The notes: generated from the sequence alone by a model not told the origin. DNA of 64,000 nt from Bacteroidales bacterium UBA2861 (GCA_002350615.1 DEFD01000028.1:138496-202495), one strand, 5' to 3'; shown: positions 40,935 to 51,503, counted from the first letter of the stretch. A program made the numbers and translations.

Positions 40935-43900
40935 ATGGCATCCACAAGGCTCATAGGCATTGTAAGGGCTGTCGCAACTGCGGCGGCGCTCCTGCTGTTC
41001 CCCGCCGCGCAAGGGGCCGCCATCAACTTCACTCATTTTACCAAGGCGGGTTCCGGACTCTGCTACGACGGAGTAAAGACAATGATGGAAGACAGCCGGG
41101 GAATCCTCTGGATAGGCAGCTACAAGGGGCTTTCCAGTTACGACGGCCACGCTTTCACGAACTATGACAGGAGCGACTTCGGCACCGATTCGGACTACGT
41201 AAGCTCCCTGGCGGAAGATCAGGAAGGCAATATCTGGATAGGCACCGACTACGGCATTGTCGTTTTCGACCGCAGGAAACTCCGCTTCCACTCCTTCGGC
41301 ACCAATATCATCAACAGCAGGGTTTACTGCATGGTGCGCGACAGCCAGGGTCGCATCTGGATAGGGATCCGTGGCAAGGGAGTGTACCGCAGCAACGGCA
41401 AAAGCATAGAGTCGGTGCCGGGCACCTCCGATATAGAAGATGTTTACAGGATTGTCTTCGACTGGAAGGGAAGGGCCTACCTGGCCTCCTATTGCAAGGA
41501 TCTCCTCCGTCTGGACGGAGACTCGGTGCAGAGTGCCTGCAACGGATTTTTTAAATTCGACGATATTTCCGGCCTCGCATTCCGCACTGTGGATGAAGGC
41601 AGCGTCATCTATGTGGCGGCCAAACGGCAGGGCCTCTGTGAAATCCTTCCCGGCAGCGATCAGGTGAGATGCCTATACAAACTTGGAGGCGTCCACCGAC
41701 CAACCGGGCTCAGCACGGAAGGCGGCAAGCTGTGGCTGTCCAGCACGGGAGGCATAGTAAGCTACGACCTTTCTTCCGGAATCGCCACCCAGATACGCTC
41801 AGTGCCCGAAGATCCCTTCAGCCTTTCCGACGACTATACCACCTACGCGATTACGGACCGAAAAGGCGGCCTGTGGGTTGGAACAAATTCCGGAGGCGTC
41901 AATTATTATCATCCGGACCATGACAGGTTCCACAATTACTGGAAGGACAGCGAAGGCAAGCGCCTCGAAGGCGCCATCATCCGCGGATTTGCGGAAGACA
42001 GCCACGGCCGCATCTGGATAGCCACCGAAAAGAGGGGCCTGCTTGTCATGACCTCCGACGGCATTCCCGCTCCCTACACCGCCGTGGCGGGGCTCCCCCG
42101 GCATATCACCGCCCTTGCCGCCGACGGGGATTTCCTCTGGCTCGGCTCCCAGCAGGGTATCTGGCGGCTCAATATCTCAGGCGCCGACAGCCTTGGACAG
42201 AGCCTTCACTACCCTCAGCTCGGCGGCAGCGACGAGGAAAACGACAACCGAGTAGTAAGCCTTTACAAATCTCATTCTGGCAATCTGTATGTATGTACGC
42301 CCGTTGGCGTAAGGGTATATAATGAGGAGAAAGCCAGCTTCGATTTCGTGGAGGCGCTCAAGGGAATAACAGTGGAGCAGCTCGCCGAAGACGGAGGGGG
42401 ACTGCTATGGGCCGCTTCCTATTCGCAGGGGGCGTTCTGCTACGATCCCAAAAGCGGCAGCCTGGAAAGTTTCGGGGTGCAGATAGGCAAGGGACCCATG
42501 CATGAAATGACCTCTTCGCTGTGCATCGACCGCGGCGGAGCCGTATGGGTAATAGGTTTCAGCACAGGATTTTACAGATACAGCAGGAGCGCCGGCAATT
42601 TTGAGCGCTACCACCGGGACAATGTTCCCGCCCTTCCCACGGACCTTTACCTCTCCGCCCTCGCCGACCAGAAGGGGCGCCTGTGGCTTTCCGGAGATTC
42701 CGGGCTTGTGGAATTCGGCCCCGCCAGCATGGGAGTAAGCGTCTTCCGCGTGGCCGACGGCCTGCTCTCCGACAATTTCAGCAAATCCGCCCTGAAACTT
42801 TCGGACGGGACCATGCTATTCGGGTGCACCGACGGATTCGTGCGCTTCAACCCTTCAGAATTCAGCAACCCGCTGCCTCCTGCCACGCCCTCCAGGCACG
42901 GATTCTTCCATACCCGGGCCGGAAAGGCGACCGCGGCGCTGCTCGTTCTCCTTGGAATCATCGCTTTCGCAGTGCTGCTGATGAGCATCCGCGCAACGCG
43001 CAGGGAACGCAGGCGGCTGCGTCAGATGGACGAACGCCGCAAGAAGGAAGCCTATCACGAAAAACTGGACTTTTTCTCCAATATCATCCATGAGATTAAG
43101 ACTCCGCTAACTCTCATACGCACGCCCTTGCAGCAGCTTCTGGACTCAGGCAGTGCCAGCGAGGAGCAGAAGGCGGACCTGAACATAATACGCAATTCCA
43201 CCGACTATCTGGACCAGCTCGTGAAGGAGCTGCTGGAGTTCGTCAGGGTGGAAGAGCACGGTTATGTGCCCGACCTCCGCAACACCGACATAGTGGAACG
43301 CCTGGGCTTCGTCTGCTATAATTTCACGGAAACGGCCAAGAACTCCAACATCCGTTTGAAATACGACGCCGAGCCCGAAAGCATAGTCACCGCCGTTGAC
43401 ACCAAGGCTCTCTCCAAGATATTCAACAACCTCATTCACAATGCGGTAAAGTATTCCGAATCCTGGATAAAGATCCACGCCTCCATAGAAAACGGCAGCG
43501 TCGTGGTACGTTTCTGCAACGACGGGGCGAGCATTCCGGCCGAGCATCGGGAAAGCATATTCCTGCCATTCGTGCGATACACAGACAAGAAGAGCGAATA
43601 CACGCAGAGCTTCGGCATCGGCCTGGCACAGGCACGAAAACTCGCCGAGCTCCAGGGCGGCAGCCTCATCCTTTCCGACCGTGCCGACTGCACTGAATTC
43701 ATCCTCACCCTGCCGCTCAGGCAGGCCGCTGAAACCGCGCAGGAGACGCTTCCCGCCGAGGAAGAGAACCATCCCGAAGGCAGCAGGCCGCTTCTTCTGC
43801 TGGTGGAGGACAACGGCGACCTCGCCTCCTATCTCAAGCGGAAGCTGAAGGAAGATTACGAAGTCATCGCCGTGCCTTCGGCCGAAAAGGCGCTGGAAAA

Positions 43901-44540
43901 ACTTGAGAAATTCAAGGTTGACCTCCTGCTCACCGACATCGGGCTGCAGTCTATGAGCGGGGTGGAGCTCTGCCGGAAAGTAAGCGGCAACCCCGCCACC
44001 TCGCACATCCCCATCATAGTGATATCGGCGATTTCCTCCACGGACACGAAGATAAAGTGCATGGAAAACGGCGCCACCATCTATATAGAGAAGCCTTTCA
44101 GCCAGGACTATCTGGAAGCCTGCATACACGGAGTGCTCGAAAAGCGCAAGAGCATGAAGGCGGCCTACCGCGAAAGCCCCTCGGCTCCGGCAGTGGACCT
44201 GGCCGACAGGGATGAGGATTTCATCCGCAAGCTGGACGAACTCGTTAACGCCAATATCGGCGACGCCTCCTTCACCAACAAGGAGATGGAACGCGCCCTC
44301 TTCGTCAGCCGGAGTTCCCTCAACCGCAGGGTAAGGGCGCTTCTGGGCACGACTCCCAACGAATATCTGCGCAAGCGCAGGCTGGAAGTGGCGGCGCAGA
44401 TGCTTGCGGAAGGGAAGGCGCGCATAAACGAGATTTCCTTCTCCGTGGGATTCAATTCACCCTCCTATTTCGCAAAATGCTTCAAGGAAGCCTACGGGAT
44501 GCTTCCTGCCGAATATATGAAACAAAAATCCAACAAGTGA
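40935..44540 (+). CDS. Hybrid two-component system regulator (HTCS) without recognisable Y_Y_Y domain
   Basis: 1201 residues. A signal-type N-terminus is followed by two-component propeller repeats (GILWIGSYKGLSSYDG, GNIWIGTDYGIVVF, GRIWIATEKRGL) to about residue 640. One membrane helix follows (about 664-684). The kinase part has FFSNIIHEIKTPL with H719, the N box NNLIHNAVKYSE, and FGIGLAQARKL. The receiver has VEDNGDL and LLTDIGLQS with D1001. The C-terminus is an AraC helix-turn-helix (ALFVSRSSLNRRVRALLGTTP, INEISFSVGFNSPSYFAKCFK). The usual Y_Y_Y sensor domain between propellers and membrane helix is absent: DGFVRFNPSEF runs into PPATPSRHG and the helix within about 25 residues. It probably senses an oligosaccharide and drives the nearby enzyme genes. 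Confidence 0.9.
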   Translation: MASTRLIGIVRAVATAAALLLFPAAQGAAINFTHFTKAGSGLCYDGVKTMMEDSRGILWIGSYKGLSSYDGHAFTNYDRSDFGTDSDYVSSLAEDQEGNIWIGTDYGIVVFDRRKLRFHSFGTNIINSRVYCMVRDSQGRIWIGIRGKGVYRSNGKSIESVPGTSDIEDVYRIVFDWKGRAYLASYCKDLLRLDGDSVQSACNGFFKFDDISGLAFRTVDEGSVIYVAAKRQGLCEILPGSDQVRCLYKLGGVHRPTGLSTEGGKLWLSSTGGIVSYDLSSGIATQIRSVPEDPFSLSDDYTTYAITDRKGGLWVGTNSGGVNYYHPDHDRFHNYWKDSEGKRLEGAIIRGFAEDSHGRIWIATEKRGLLVMTSDGIPAPYTAVAGLPRHITALAADGDFLWLGSQQGIWRLNISGADSLGQSLHYPQLGGSDEENDNRVVSLYKSHSGNLYVCTPVGVRVYNEEKASFDFVEALKGITVEQLAEDGGGLLWAASYSQGAFCYDPKSGSLESFGVQIGKGPMHEMTSSLCIDRGGAVWVIGFSTGFYRYSRSAGNFERYHRDNVPALPTDLYLSALADQKGRLWLSGDSGLVEFGPASMGVSVFRVADGLLSDNFSKSALKLSDGTMLFGCTDGFVRFNPSEFSNPLPPATPSRHGFFHTRAGKATAALLVLLGIIAFAVLLMSIRATRRERRRLRQMDERRKKEAYHEKLDFFSNIIHEIKTPLTLIRTPLQQLLDSGSASEEQKADLNIIRNSTDYLDQLVKELLEFVRVEEHGYVPDLRNTDIVERLGFVCYNFTETAKNSNIRLKYDAEPESIVTAVDTKALSKIFNNLIHNAVKYSESWIKIHASIENGSVVVRFCNDGASIPAEHRESIFLPFVRYTDKKSEYTQSFGIGLAQARKLAELQGGSLILSDRADCTEFILTLPLRQAAETAQETLPAEEENHPEGSRPLLLLVEDNGDLASYLKRKLKEDYEVIAVPSAEKALEKLEKFKVDLLLTDIGLQSMSGVELCRKVSGNPATSHIPIIVISAISSTDTKIKCMENGATIYIEKPFSQDYLEACIHGVLEKRKSMKAAYRESPSAPAVDLADRDEDFIRKLDELVNANIGDASFTNKEMERALFVSRSSLNRRVRALLGTTPNEYLRKRRLEVAAQMLAEGKARINEISFSVGFNSPSYFAKCFKEAYGMLPAEYMKQKSNK

Positions 44541-44541
44541 T

Positions 44542-47500
44542 ATGAAGAGATTATTTTTTGCTGCAACGGGTCTTCTGCTCGCCATTGCGATGAACGCCCA
44601 GAACGGACCGGTAAAGATTTGGGAAGGCACCATAGACCTCCCAACATACAGGGTGAACGCCCCCGAAAAAGCCCCCCTGTTCGCCAGGGATTTCGCATAC
44701 CAGAGGGCGAAACGCTGGGTGTACCCCTACGCGATGAACGACAATCCCACCTATACCCGCGTGGACAGCACCCACAGGGCGCTTTTCCTGGAAAATGATT
44801 ATCTGAAAGTGTGCGTGCTCCCGGACATCGGCGGACGCCTCTTCTATGCCACGGACAAGACCAACGGCTACGAGATCTTCTACCGCCAGCATGCCATCAA
44901 GCCCGCCAATGTGGGCATGCTCGGAGCCTGGATCAGCGGCGGCGTGGAGTGGAACGTCTTCCACCATCACCGCGCCACCAGCCAGTATCCGATAGACTAC
45001 AGGCTCGTGGACAACGGGGACGGCAGCAAGACCATCTGGGTGGGAGAACTTGAGAACAGGCACCGCATGAGCTGGGCGATAGGTCTCACCCTCTTCCCCG
45101 ACAAGAGCTATATCCAGGTTACCGGCCGCTTCTTCAACGAATCCGCGGACCGCAATTCCATGCTGCACTGGAACAATGTCGCCACCCACGCGAACGAGGA
45201 CTATCAGATCCTCTTCCCCGCGACAACGAAGTACGGCATGTTCCACCACAAGCTCAGCCATATCCACTGGCCCATAGCCAACGAGCCATACAAGGGCAAT
45301 CCTGATTTTATCGGGGTGGATGTCAGCCTCTGGAAGAACCTTCCTTCCCTCACGGGCGATTCCGTATTCATCCAGGACCTTCAGGACGACTGGGTAGGCG
45401 GCTACGACTACGGCAAGAACGCCGGCACCATGCTGGCGGGCAACCACAACATCAACAAGGGCGGCAAGTTCTGGACCTGGGGGCACAAGACCTACGGGCA
45501 CATGTGGGACTGCGTCACCCTCACCGACGAGGACGGCCCCTATGTAGAGCTCATGACCTCCGCCTACTCCGACAACCAGCCCGACTACTGCTGGATCAAC
45601 CCCGGCGAGACCAAGGAATTCACGGCCTACTGGTATGGCATCCGCGACATGAAGGACGGCCCCGTCAAGAATATCCGGACCGAAGATGAAATCTGCATCC
45701 GCGGCAACGAAAAGGGTGCGGTAAACCTTGAGGTGGAAGCCGACGGCAGCATACACATCGCCGCCAACAGCACCCAGAAGCGCCCCGGCGCAGTGGTGAA
45801 AGTGAGCTGCGAAGGACGCGAAATCTACAGCAAGACTGCCCTCATCGCCCCCGACAAGCCCTTCAGCGACAATTTCAAGGTGGATGCAGCCCTGGCCGCC
45901 AAGCCCGAGAATTTCACTATCAGCCTCTATGCCTCGGACGGAGAGCTTCTCATCGACCACCATCCCTACAGGCACGACATCAACTCCCCTCTGCCAGAGG
46001 ACCTCAAGCCGGTGAATCCGGACCCTAAGAGCATCGCCAACACCGAAGAATGCTTCTATGTGGGCATGCGCAACCTCCAGTTCCACCAGGCCCACGTGGA
46101 TCCCAACGACTACTTCCTCGAAGTTCTCCGCAGGGATCCGGGCGATGTGCGTGCGAACACACAGATGGGTATCTTCCACCGCAAGAACGGTGCATATCCC
46201 GAGGCCAAGTCCTACCTGCGCAAGGCGATTGCAAGGCAGACCGCCAATTACACCCGTCCCAGCGACGGCGAGGCCATGTACAACCTCGGTCTCATCCTCA
46301 AGGAGGAAGGCCTCTGGCACGATGCCATCGACACCCTTTACAGGGCGGCATGGGACTACGAGTACGCTTCCGCCGCATATCTGCAGCTCGCGCAGATCTC
46401 GAACATCCGCGGGAACGAAGTGCAGGCCCTGCAGGAAGCCGGCATGGCAGTGAACTACAACGGCATGAACATCGATGCCAGGAACCTGAAGACCAGCCTT
46501 CTGCGCAAAGCGGGACGCAAGGCCGAAGCCATCGCCCTCGCGAAGGAGGTAATAGGTTTCGATCCCCTCAACTACTACGCCCAGAGGGAACTCACCCTGC
46601 TCGGCGCCGCTCCCCGCAGTGAGTTTGTGAAACTTCTCCGCGGCGTCAGCGAATCCTACCTGAGCCTTGCCGTACAGTACTTCAACAACGGTTTTGAGGC
46701 GGAAGGCCGCGCAGTGCTCGAGGAAGCCGAAGCCATCAAACCTTATCCCACCGTCGAATACTACCTCGGATACCTTGCCGATGTCTGCGACGGCGACAAG
46801 GCCAAGGCGGAGAAATACTTCCGCAAGGCCGAAGCGGCAAGCACGGACTATGTGTATCCTTTCCGCATCGAGACGGTGCGCGTTCTCGGCAAAGCGCTCG
46901 AATATCTGCCCCAGAGTGCCACCACATGGTACTATCTCGGCAATCTCTGGTATCAGAAACAGCCGGAGAAAGCACTTGAATGCTGGACCAGGGCCGTGGA
47001 ATGCAAGCCGGACTTTGCCATGGCACTGAGGAACATCGGCTGGTACTGGCGCTTCAAGGACGAGTACCATCAGAAGGACAATGCCGATTACGAAAAGGCA
47101 CTTGACTTCTATCTCAAGGCCATCGCGGCCGACAAGGACGGCAGCGCCATCTTCCTCACCGAGGCGGACGAGATCATGGAACGCCTGAACTCGCCGCTGC
47201 AGCAGCGCTACGACCTCTTCATGGCGAAGCCTGAAATCGCGGACAAACGCTACGATTCCGAGACCCGCAAGCTCCGCCAGATGATCCTGCACGGGGACTT
47301 CGACCCTGCGATCGAGGCACTTCTCACCCGCACCTACAGCCGCCGCGAGCATATCGACGACCTCCACGACATGTACGTGGACGTTTGCCAGCTGGCAGGC
47401 TTCCGCGCATGGAGCAAGGGCGATGACAAAGCAGCCCTGGACTACTTCCTAAAGAGCGCACAGTACCCTGAGAACCAGTTCTACGGCCATCTTGAATATT

Positions 47501-47925
47501 GGGCGAGGGACGCTCAGGTGAACTACCTGCTCGGACTCGCATACGAGAAGACCGGTGACGACGAAGCGGCGCGCAAGTGCTTCGAGGCTGCCGCCGGTAC
47601 CGAGGTCAAGGCCAAGGACTGCGTGTACAACTACGAAAAGGGCCTGGCCCTCCGCAAACTCGGGAAGAAAGAAGGAGTCCGCGCCATGTTCAAGGACATT
47701 GTCAAGGCCGGAAAAGCCCTTGAGACCGACTACGTCCAGAACTTCTTCGAAAGCTTCGACCGCGGCGAATATGTAAACGACGTCAACGCCCGCGCATACT
47801 ACACCCAGGGTGTCGGCTACCTCGCGCAGGGACGTAAACTCGCCGCCAAACGCGCGTTCCGCAAGGCCCTCAGGGAGCGTAACGACAATATCTGGGCGAA
47901 TTACTATCTTGGCAATCTCAAGTAA
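44542..47925 (+). CDS. DUF5107 domain/TPR protein, secreted
   Basis: 1127 residues with a Sec signal (ending MNAQN). Residues about 25-340 match DUF5107 in type: FLENDYLKVCVLPDIGGRLF, GGVEWNVFHHHRATS, RFFNESADRNSMLHWNN and TYGHMWDC, a galactose-mutarotase-like beta-sandwich. A beta linker follows (about 375-480). From about 500 to the end are tetratricopeptide repeats (GIFHRKNGAYPEAKSYLRKA, MYNLGLILKEEGLWHDAIDT, YYLGNLWYQKQPEKALECW). DUF5107/TPR proteins occur in glycan loci and are thought to bind or act on sugars; their activity is unsettled. The start overlaps nothing and lies 1 base after the regulator's stop. Confidence 0.75.
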   Translation: MKRLFFAATGLLLAIAMNAQNGPVKIWEGTIDLPTYRVNAPEKAPLFARDFAYQRAKRWVYPYAMNDNPTYTRVDSTHRALFLENDYLKVCVLPDIGGRLFYATDKTNGYEIFYRQHAIKPANVGMLGAWISGGVEWNVFHHHRATSQYPIDYRLVDNGDGSKTIWVGELENRHRMSWAIGLTLFPDKSYIQVTGRFFNESADRNSMLHWNNVATHANEDYQILFPATTKYGMFHHKLSHIHWPIANEPYKGNPDFIGVDVSLWKNLPSLTGDSVFIQDLQDDWVGGYDYGKNAGTMLAGNHNINKGGKFWTWGHKTYGHMWDCVTLTDEDGPYVELMTSAYSDNQPDYCWINPGETKEFTAYWYGIRDMKDGPVKNIRTEDEICIRGNEKGAVNLEVEADGSIHIAANSTQKRPGAVVKVSCEGREIYSKTALIAPDKPFSDNFKVDAALAAKPENFTISLYASDGELLIDHHPYRHDINSPLPEDLKPVNPDPKSIANTEECFYVGMRNLQFHQAHVDPNDYFLEVLRRDPGDVRANTQMGIFHRKNGAYPEAKSYLRKAIARQTANYTRPSDGEAMYNLGLILKEEGLWHDAIDTLYRAAWDYEYASAAYLQLAQISNIRGNEVQALQEAGMAVNYNGMNIDARNLKTSLLRKAGRKAEAIALAKEVIGFDPLNYYAQRELTLLGAAPRSEFVKLLRGVSESYLSLAVQYFNNGFEAEGRAVLEEAEAIKPYPTVEYYLGYLADVCDGDKAKAEKYFRKAEAASTDYVYPFRIETVRVLGKALEYLPQSATTWYYLGNLWYQKQPEKALECWTRAVECKPDFAMALRNIGWYWRFKDEYHQKDNADYEKALDFYLKAIAADKDGSAIFLTEADEIMERLNSPLQQRYDLFMAKPEIADKRYDSETRKLRQMILHGDFDPAIEALLTRTYSRREHIDDLHDMYVDVCQLAGFRAWSKGDDKAALDYFLKSAQYPENQFYGHLEYWARDAQVNYLLGLAYEKTGDDEAARKCFEAAAGTEVKAKDCVYNYEKGLALRKLGKKEGVRAMFKDIVKAGKALETDYVQNFFESFDRGEYVNDVNARAYYTQGVGYLAQGRKLAAKRAFRKALRERNDNIWANYYLGNLK

Positions 47926-47928
47926 GGA

Positions 47929-50271
47929 ATGAACAGGAAAATTCTTTGCATATTGCTTCTCTTCCTTCTGCCTGCAGCCGTTTTTGACGCTGCAGGCAGG
48001 AAGAAAAAAGCAGATGAGCGGATTTGCGACGAATTCGACGTCTATCTTCTTATAGGGCAGTCGAATATGGCCGGACGGGGATATCTTTTCCCGGACGATA
48101 AACGCAGCCTCGACGGAGTCTTCCTCCTGAATGACAAAGGGAAAATCGAGCCTGCGAAGCAGCCGCTGAACCGTTATTCAAGCGTACGGAAAAAGCTTTC
48201 CATGCAGGGAATGTGCCTGGGAGGTTCCTTCGCCAGGGACATCCATCTTGCCACCGGCAGGAAAGTCCTGCTCGTGGTAAACGCCCGCGGCGGCACTTCC
48301 GCAAGGCAGTGGCTCCCCGGAGCGGACCCGGTAATTGCGGAAAGCCCTTCATCCGACGACATGTTCCAGGATGGCGAGGCAATCCCCGTCCTTTATGAAG
48401 AGGCTGTCCGCCGCGCCCGTCAGGCAATGAAATACGGGCAGCTGAAAGGCATACTTTTCCATCAGGGAGAAGCCGATTCCCATGAGAAATACGCTCCGCT
48501 GTGGGCGGACAAGGTTGCCGAAACGGCACGGTCGTTGCGAAGCGAACTCAAGGTGGGGAACATCCCGTTCATAGTAGGAGAAACAAATTACAGCTTCAAA
48601 CGCGCAGAAACCATCAACCCTCAAATCCGAGACCTTATGAAAATCGTACCTGAATGTGACTGGGCAAGCGCGGAAGGTTGCAAGGTCAACAAAGACAATC
48701 TTCACTTCAGCAGGCAGGGCATCACCCTTCTCGGGCACCGCTACGCTGAAAAGATACTGCAGATGGTTTACGGATTCAGCGCCGCGGCAGCCGTCGCGGC
48801 CTGCGATCCTTCCGGAATCAAGCCATATACCGAACCTGAGCATGCTGTTCCCGGGCTGGTCACCCTCTGCGATTTCGACAGGCGCAGCTGCGACATCGGC
48901 GTGGCCAACGCGAGCTTCAGCGTGGACATCAATCCGGTGCGTGACGAAGTCAATCCGTCCGCCCTGGTGGGGTGCATCACCCTCAACGGCGGCACATGGG
49001 ACTGCATAGCCTGCAACACCACCTGTCCTCTTGACTATGCCCTTGGCACAGCGGAAGTCCGCTTTAAGGTCCTTCCCCCGAGGGATGGCGCCTCGCTCAC
49101 CATAAAACTCGCGCCGCTTAACAGCGATACTTGCGAGGCCACGATGATCACCCTGCCCACCGGGCCCGCCGGGAAATGGCAGGAACTGGTATTCGACCTC
49201 TCGGAGTATAAGCAGTACTCCAATTTCTACCGTAAAGTTTACATAATGCCGGACGGCGGGGAGAAGATTCCCGGCACCTGGTATTTCGACGACGTCATGG
49301 TCCCAGACGAGGACATTTCGGCGCTCAGCCTCTTCAAACGGGCCGACGCCCATCTGCTTCCTGACGCCTCCAAGGCATGGATGTGCAATTCCATCGCGAA
49401 TCCGCAGATCTTATACCCGTCCCAGACCATAGACGGGAAATGGTGGCTTCTGGTGCGCGGAGGAGACGGAGTGCGGGGACATCTCGGATACTACACGCAG
49501 GATCCCGCCAGGTTCAATCCGCTCGGGCCCTGGGATTACTTCGAGGGCAACCCGGTGATTCCGGCCGGCTGGCAGGGCACATGGGACGCCAAGAGCGTCA
49601 TCGACCCCTGCGGCTTCACGGACAACGGGACCTTCTACTATTATTATAAAGGTACGGACGCCCAGTCCAAGGTGCACGTAATGGTGGGCACCAGCACGGA
49701 CGGAAAGAATTTCACGAAACACGACACCCCCTGGAAGCAGGAGTGCGGCGTGGCCGACGTGCTGAAATGGAACGGCCGCTATTACCTTTACGTGGCAAGG
49801 CGGATTTATGTTTACGACGATCCGCTCAGCGGGGATGCCGCCGAAGAATATGAGATAATCCAGAAGGGCGGCGCTCCGGACAACTGCGACTGGTACTCCA
49901 TCAACGGCGGCAAGATTTTCCGCCTGCAGGGCGTGGACAAATGGTTCCTCGCATACCAGGCGGGCGTAACGCAGGGAGATTTTCCCCAGCGTTTCCATCT
50001 GGCCATATCGGACGACCTTATCCACTGGACCAAGGTTCAGAATCCCCAGCCGCTGTTCACAAGGGGGCCAAGGGGTTCCTGGGACCAGGGTGCCATCTGG
50101 GCTCCGTCCTGCTTTGAATACAAAGACCGCATATACATGTACTACGAAGGCTGGGGGCACGTCGGTGCCGTGGAAAACAGGGACAAACTGTACTTCCTGC
50201 CCGGCCATTCCGAAATCGGCATAGCCAGCTGCAGCAAGAAGGAATTCCTTGAATGGTGCGGGCTGCAATAA
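47929..50271 (+). CDS. Fusion of a SASA-type carbohydrate esterase, a CBM-like domain and a GH43-like propeller
   Basis: 780 residues with a signal peptide. Residues about 35-275 form the sialate-O-acetylesterase-type SGNH domain: LLIGQSNMAGRG with S45, NARGGTSARQW, GILFHQGEADS and DNLHFSRQG (DxxHF, near 257). Residues about 300-455 are a beta-sandwich that could bind sugar (GTWYFDDVMVPDE). Residues about 465-780 are a five-bladed GH43/GH117-like propeller (GKWWLLVRGGDG, VIDPCGFTDNGTFYYYYKG, APSCFEYKDRIYMYYEGWG). Deacetylation and exo-hydrolysis in one protein would act on acetylated side chains. It overlaps the next frame's early ATG. Confidence 0.75.
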   Translation: MNRKILCILLLFLLPAAVFDAAGRKKKADERICDEFDVYLLIGQSNMAGRGYLFPDDKRSLDGVFLLNDKGKIEPAKQPLNRYSSVRKKLSMQGMCLGGSFARDIHLATGRKVLLVVNARGGTSARQWLPGADPVIAESPSSDDMFQDGEAIPVLYEEAVRRARQAMKYGQLKGILFHQGEADSHEKYAPLWADKVAETARSLRSELKVGNIPFIVGETNYSFKRAETINPQIRDLMKIVPECDWASAEGCKVNKDNLHFSRQGITLLGHRYAEKILQMVYGFSAAAAVAACDPSGIKPYTEPEHAVPGLVTLCDFDRRSCDIGVANASFSVDINPVRDEVNPSALVGCITLNGGTWDCIACNTTCPLDYALGTAEVRFKVLPPRDGASLTIKLAPLNSDTCEATMITLPTGPAGKWQELVFDLSEYKQYSNFYRKVYIMPDGGEKIPGTWYFDDVMVPDEDISALSLFKRADAHLLPDASKAWMCNSIANPQILYPSQTIDGKWWLLVRGGDGVRGHLGYYTQDPARFNPLGPWDYFEGNPVIPAGWQGTWDAKSVIDPCGFTDNGTFYYYYKGTDAQSKVHVMVGTSTDGKNFTKHDTPWKQECGVADVLKWNGRYYLYVARRIYVYDDPLSGDAAEEYEIIQKGGAPDNCDWYSINGGKIFRLQGVDKWFLAYQAGVTQGDFPQRFHLAISDDLIHWTKVQNPQPLFTRGPRGSWDQGAIWAPSCFEYKDRIYMYYEGWGHVGAVENRDKLYFLPGHSEIGIASCSKKEFLEWCGLQ

Positions 50272-50300
50272 TTATGGATACTAAAAACTTCATATCCTTT

Positions 50301-51503
50301 ATGAGAAAAATCAGCATCCTGCTGATAGGCATCGCGCTTATCGCAGCAAGCGCCCCGGCATGCGGAAAATCCGCAAAGGGAGCGAAAAGTCCAAAGCTCA
50401 AGATTGAATGGGAAGCTCCTGTGAAAGTGAGCGCAGGCGGATACGGCCGGGTGCATGCCATTTCCGGCGACAGCCTCATGGCCTGCTATTCCCGGGGAGG
50501 CAACGACTATGTGCGTTTCAGCACCGACAAGGGAAGCAGCTGGAGCGATGAAATCCTTGCCATGCAGGGCTTCGAGCATACCACGGACAAGGGCACGGCC
50601 ACGGTGCGCTGCGCAAATCCCGAATTCGCAAGGCTCTCCGCGGACAACCCCCATCATCCGGGAAGGATAATCCTGGCGGCCAACCTGCGTCCGAAGGACA
50701 ACAAATCCACAGTGCACCCCTTCTCCATAGTTTGCAGCGTCTCTGACGACGGCGGGAAGAACTGGAGCGGGCAGAAGAGCGTTTATGCCTCCCGCCTTTG
50801 GGATACGGATGCCTCCAAGGGAGCCTGGGAGCCTTTCGTGCTGGAACTTCCGGACGGCACGGTGCAGATTTACTTCACAGACAACACTCCCTATTATGCC
50901 AAGGGCGATAAGCGCGGCAACAATATTTCCGTGGTGGAATCCGCCGACGGCGGCGACAGTTGGGGCCCTGCCCGCATAGTCTGCCACAGCGAGGGCGGAT
51001 GGGACGGCATGCCGGTGGTGACCCTTTCCAGCGGCAGGCTCTACCTGGTCGTGGAGCACAAGGACATCCGGGGAGATTACCCGATGATGATTCAGTGCAT
51101 GAGCTGCACCCTGGACGAGAACTGGCCAGAAGAAATCCCCGTGAATTCCACAAGGCGATTCTATCCCTTCGGGATGGGTCCGGCCTACGAAGGAGCGCCC
51201 TATATTATCAGCACGGACAAATATTTTCTGGTGAGCTGCCAGAGTGCCGAAGGTGCCGAGAAGCGCATGACGGACAGCAATTCAGTGCCTGAAGTTTATG
51301 TCTGTCCCCTGTCCGCATCGTCCGCTGAAAGCCAATGGCAGTGGAAGAAAATGTCCGGCGGCTTCCGGCCCATGGACATAGACCAGAGCAGGGACAACGG
51401 GCTCTGGAACTCTCTATGCGACATTGGCGGCGACGAGATCCTCTGCGTCACCCAGCACAAGGCACAGATATTTGTAACTCGCGGTAAAATTTCTGAGAAA
51501 TGA
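50301..51503 (+). CDS. Secreted Asp-box (BNR) beta-propeller protein, sialidase-like
   Basis: 400 residues from the ATG at 50301, which heads a hydrophobic signal (ISILLIGIALIAASAPAC); in-frame ATGs at 50253 and 50274 lie inside or next to the preceding gene. Asp boxes STDKGSSW, SDDGGKNW and SADGGDSW are seen, with AWEPFVLELPDGTVQIYFTD and WDGMPVV. It has one propeller and no CBM. It is related in fold to the 9-15 kb propellers but clearly divergent. Stop and the next start overlap as ATGA (51500-51503). Confidence 0.7.
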   Translation: MRKISILLIGIALIAASAPACGKSAKGAKSPKLKIEWEAPVKVSAGGYGRVHAISGDSLMACYSRGGNDYVRFSTDKGSSWSDEILAMQGFEHTTDKGTATVRCANPEFARLSADNPHHPGRIILAANLRPKDNKSTVHPFSIVCSVSDDGGKNWSGQKSVYASRLWDTDASKGAWEPFVLELPDGTVQIYFTDNTPYYAKGDKRGNNISVVESADGGDSWGPARIVCHSEGGWDGMPVVTLSSGRLYLVVEHKDIRGDYPMMIQCMSCTLDENWPEEIPVNSTRRFYPFGMGPAYEGAPYIISTDKYFLVSCQSAEGAEKRMTDSNSVPEVYVCPLSASSAESQWQWKKMSGGFRPMDIDQSRDNGLWNSLCDIGGDEILCVTQHKAQIFVTRGKISEK

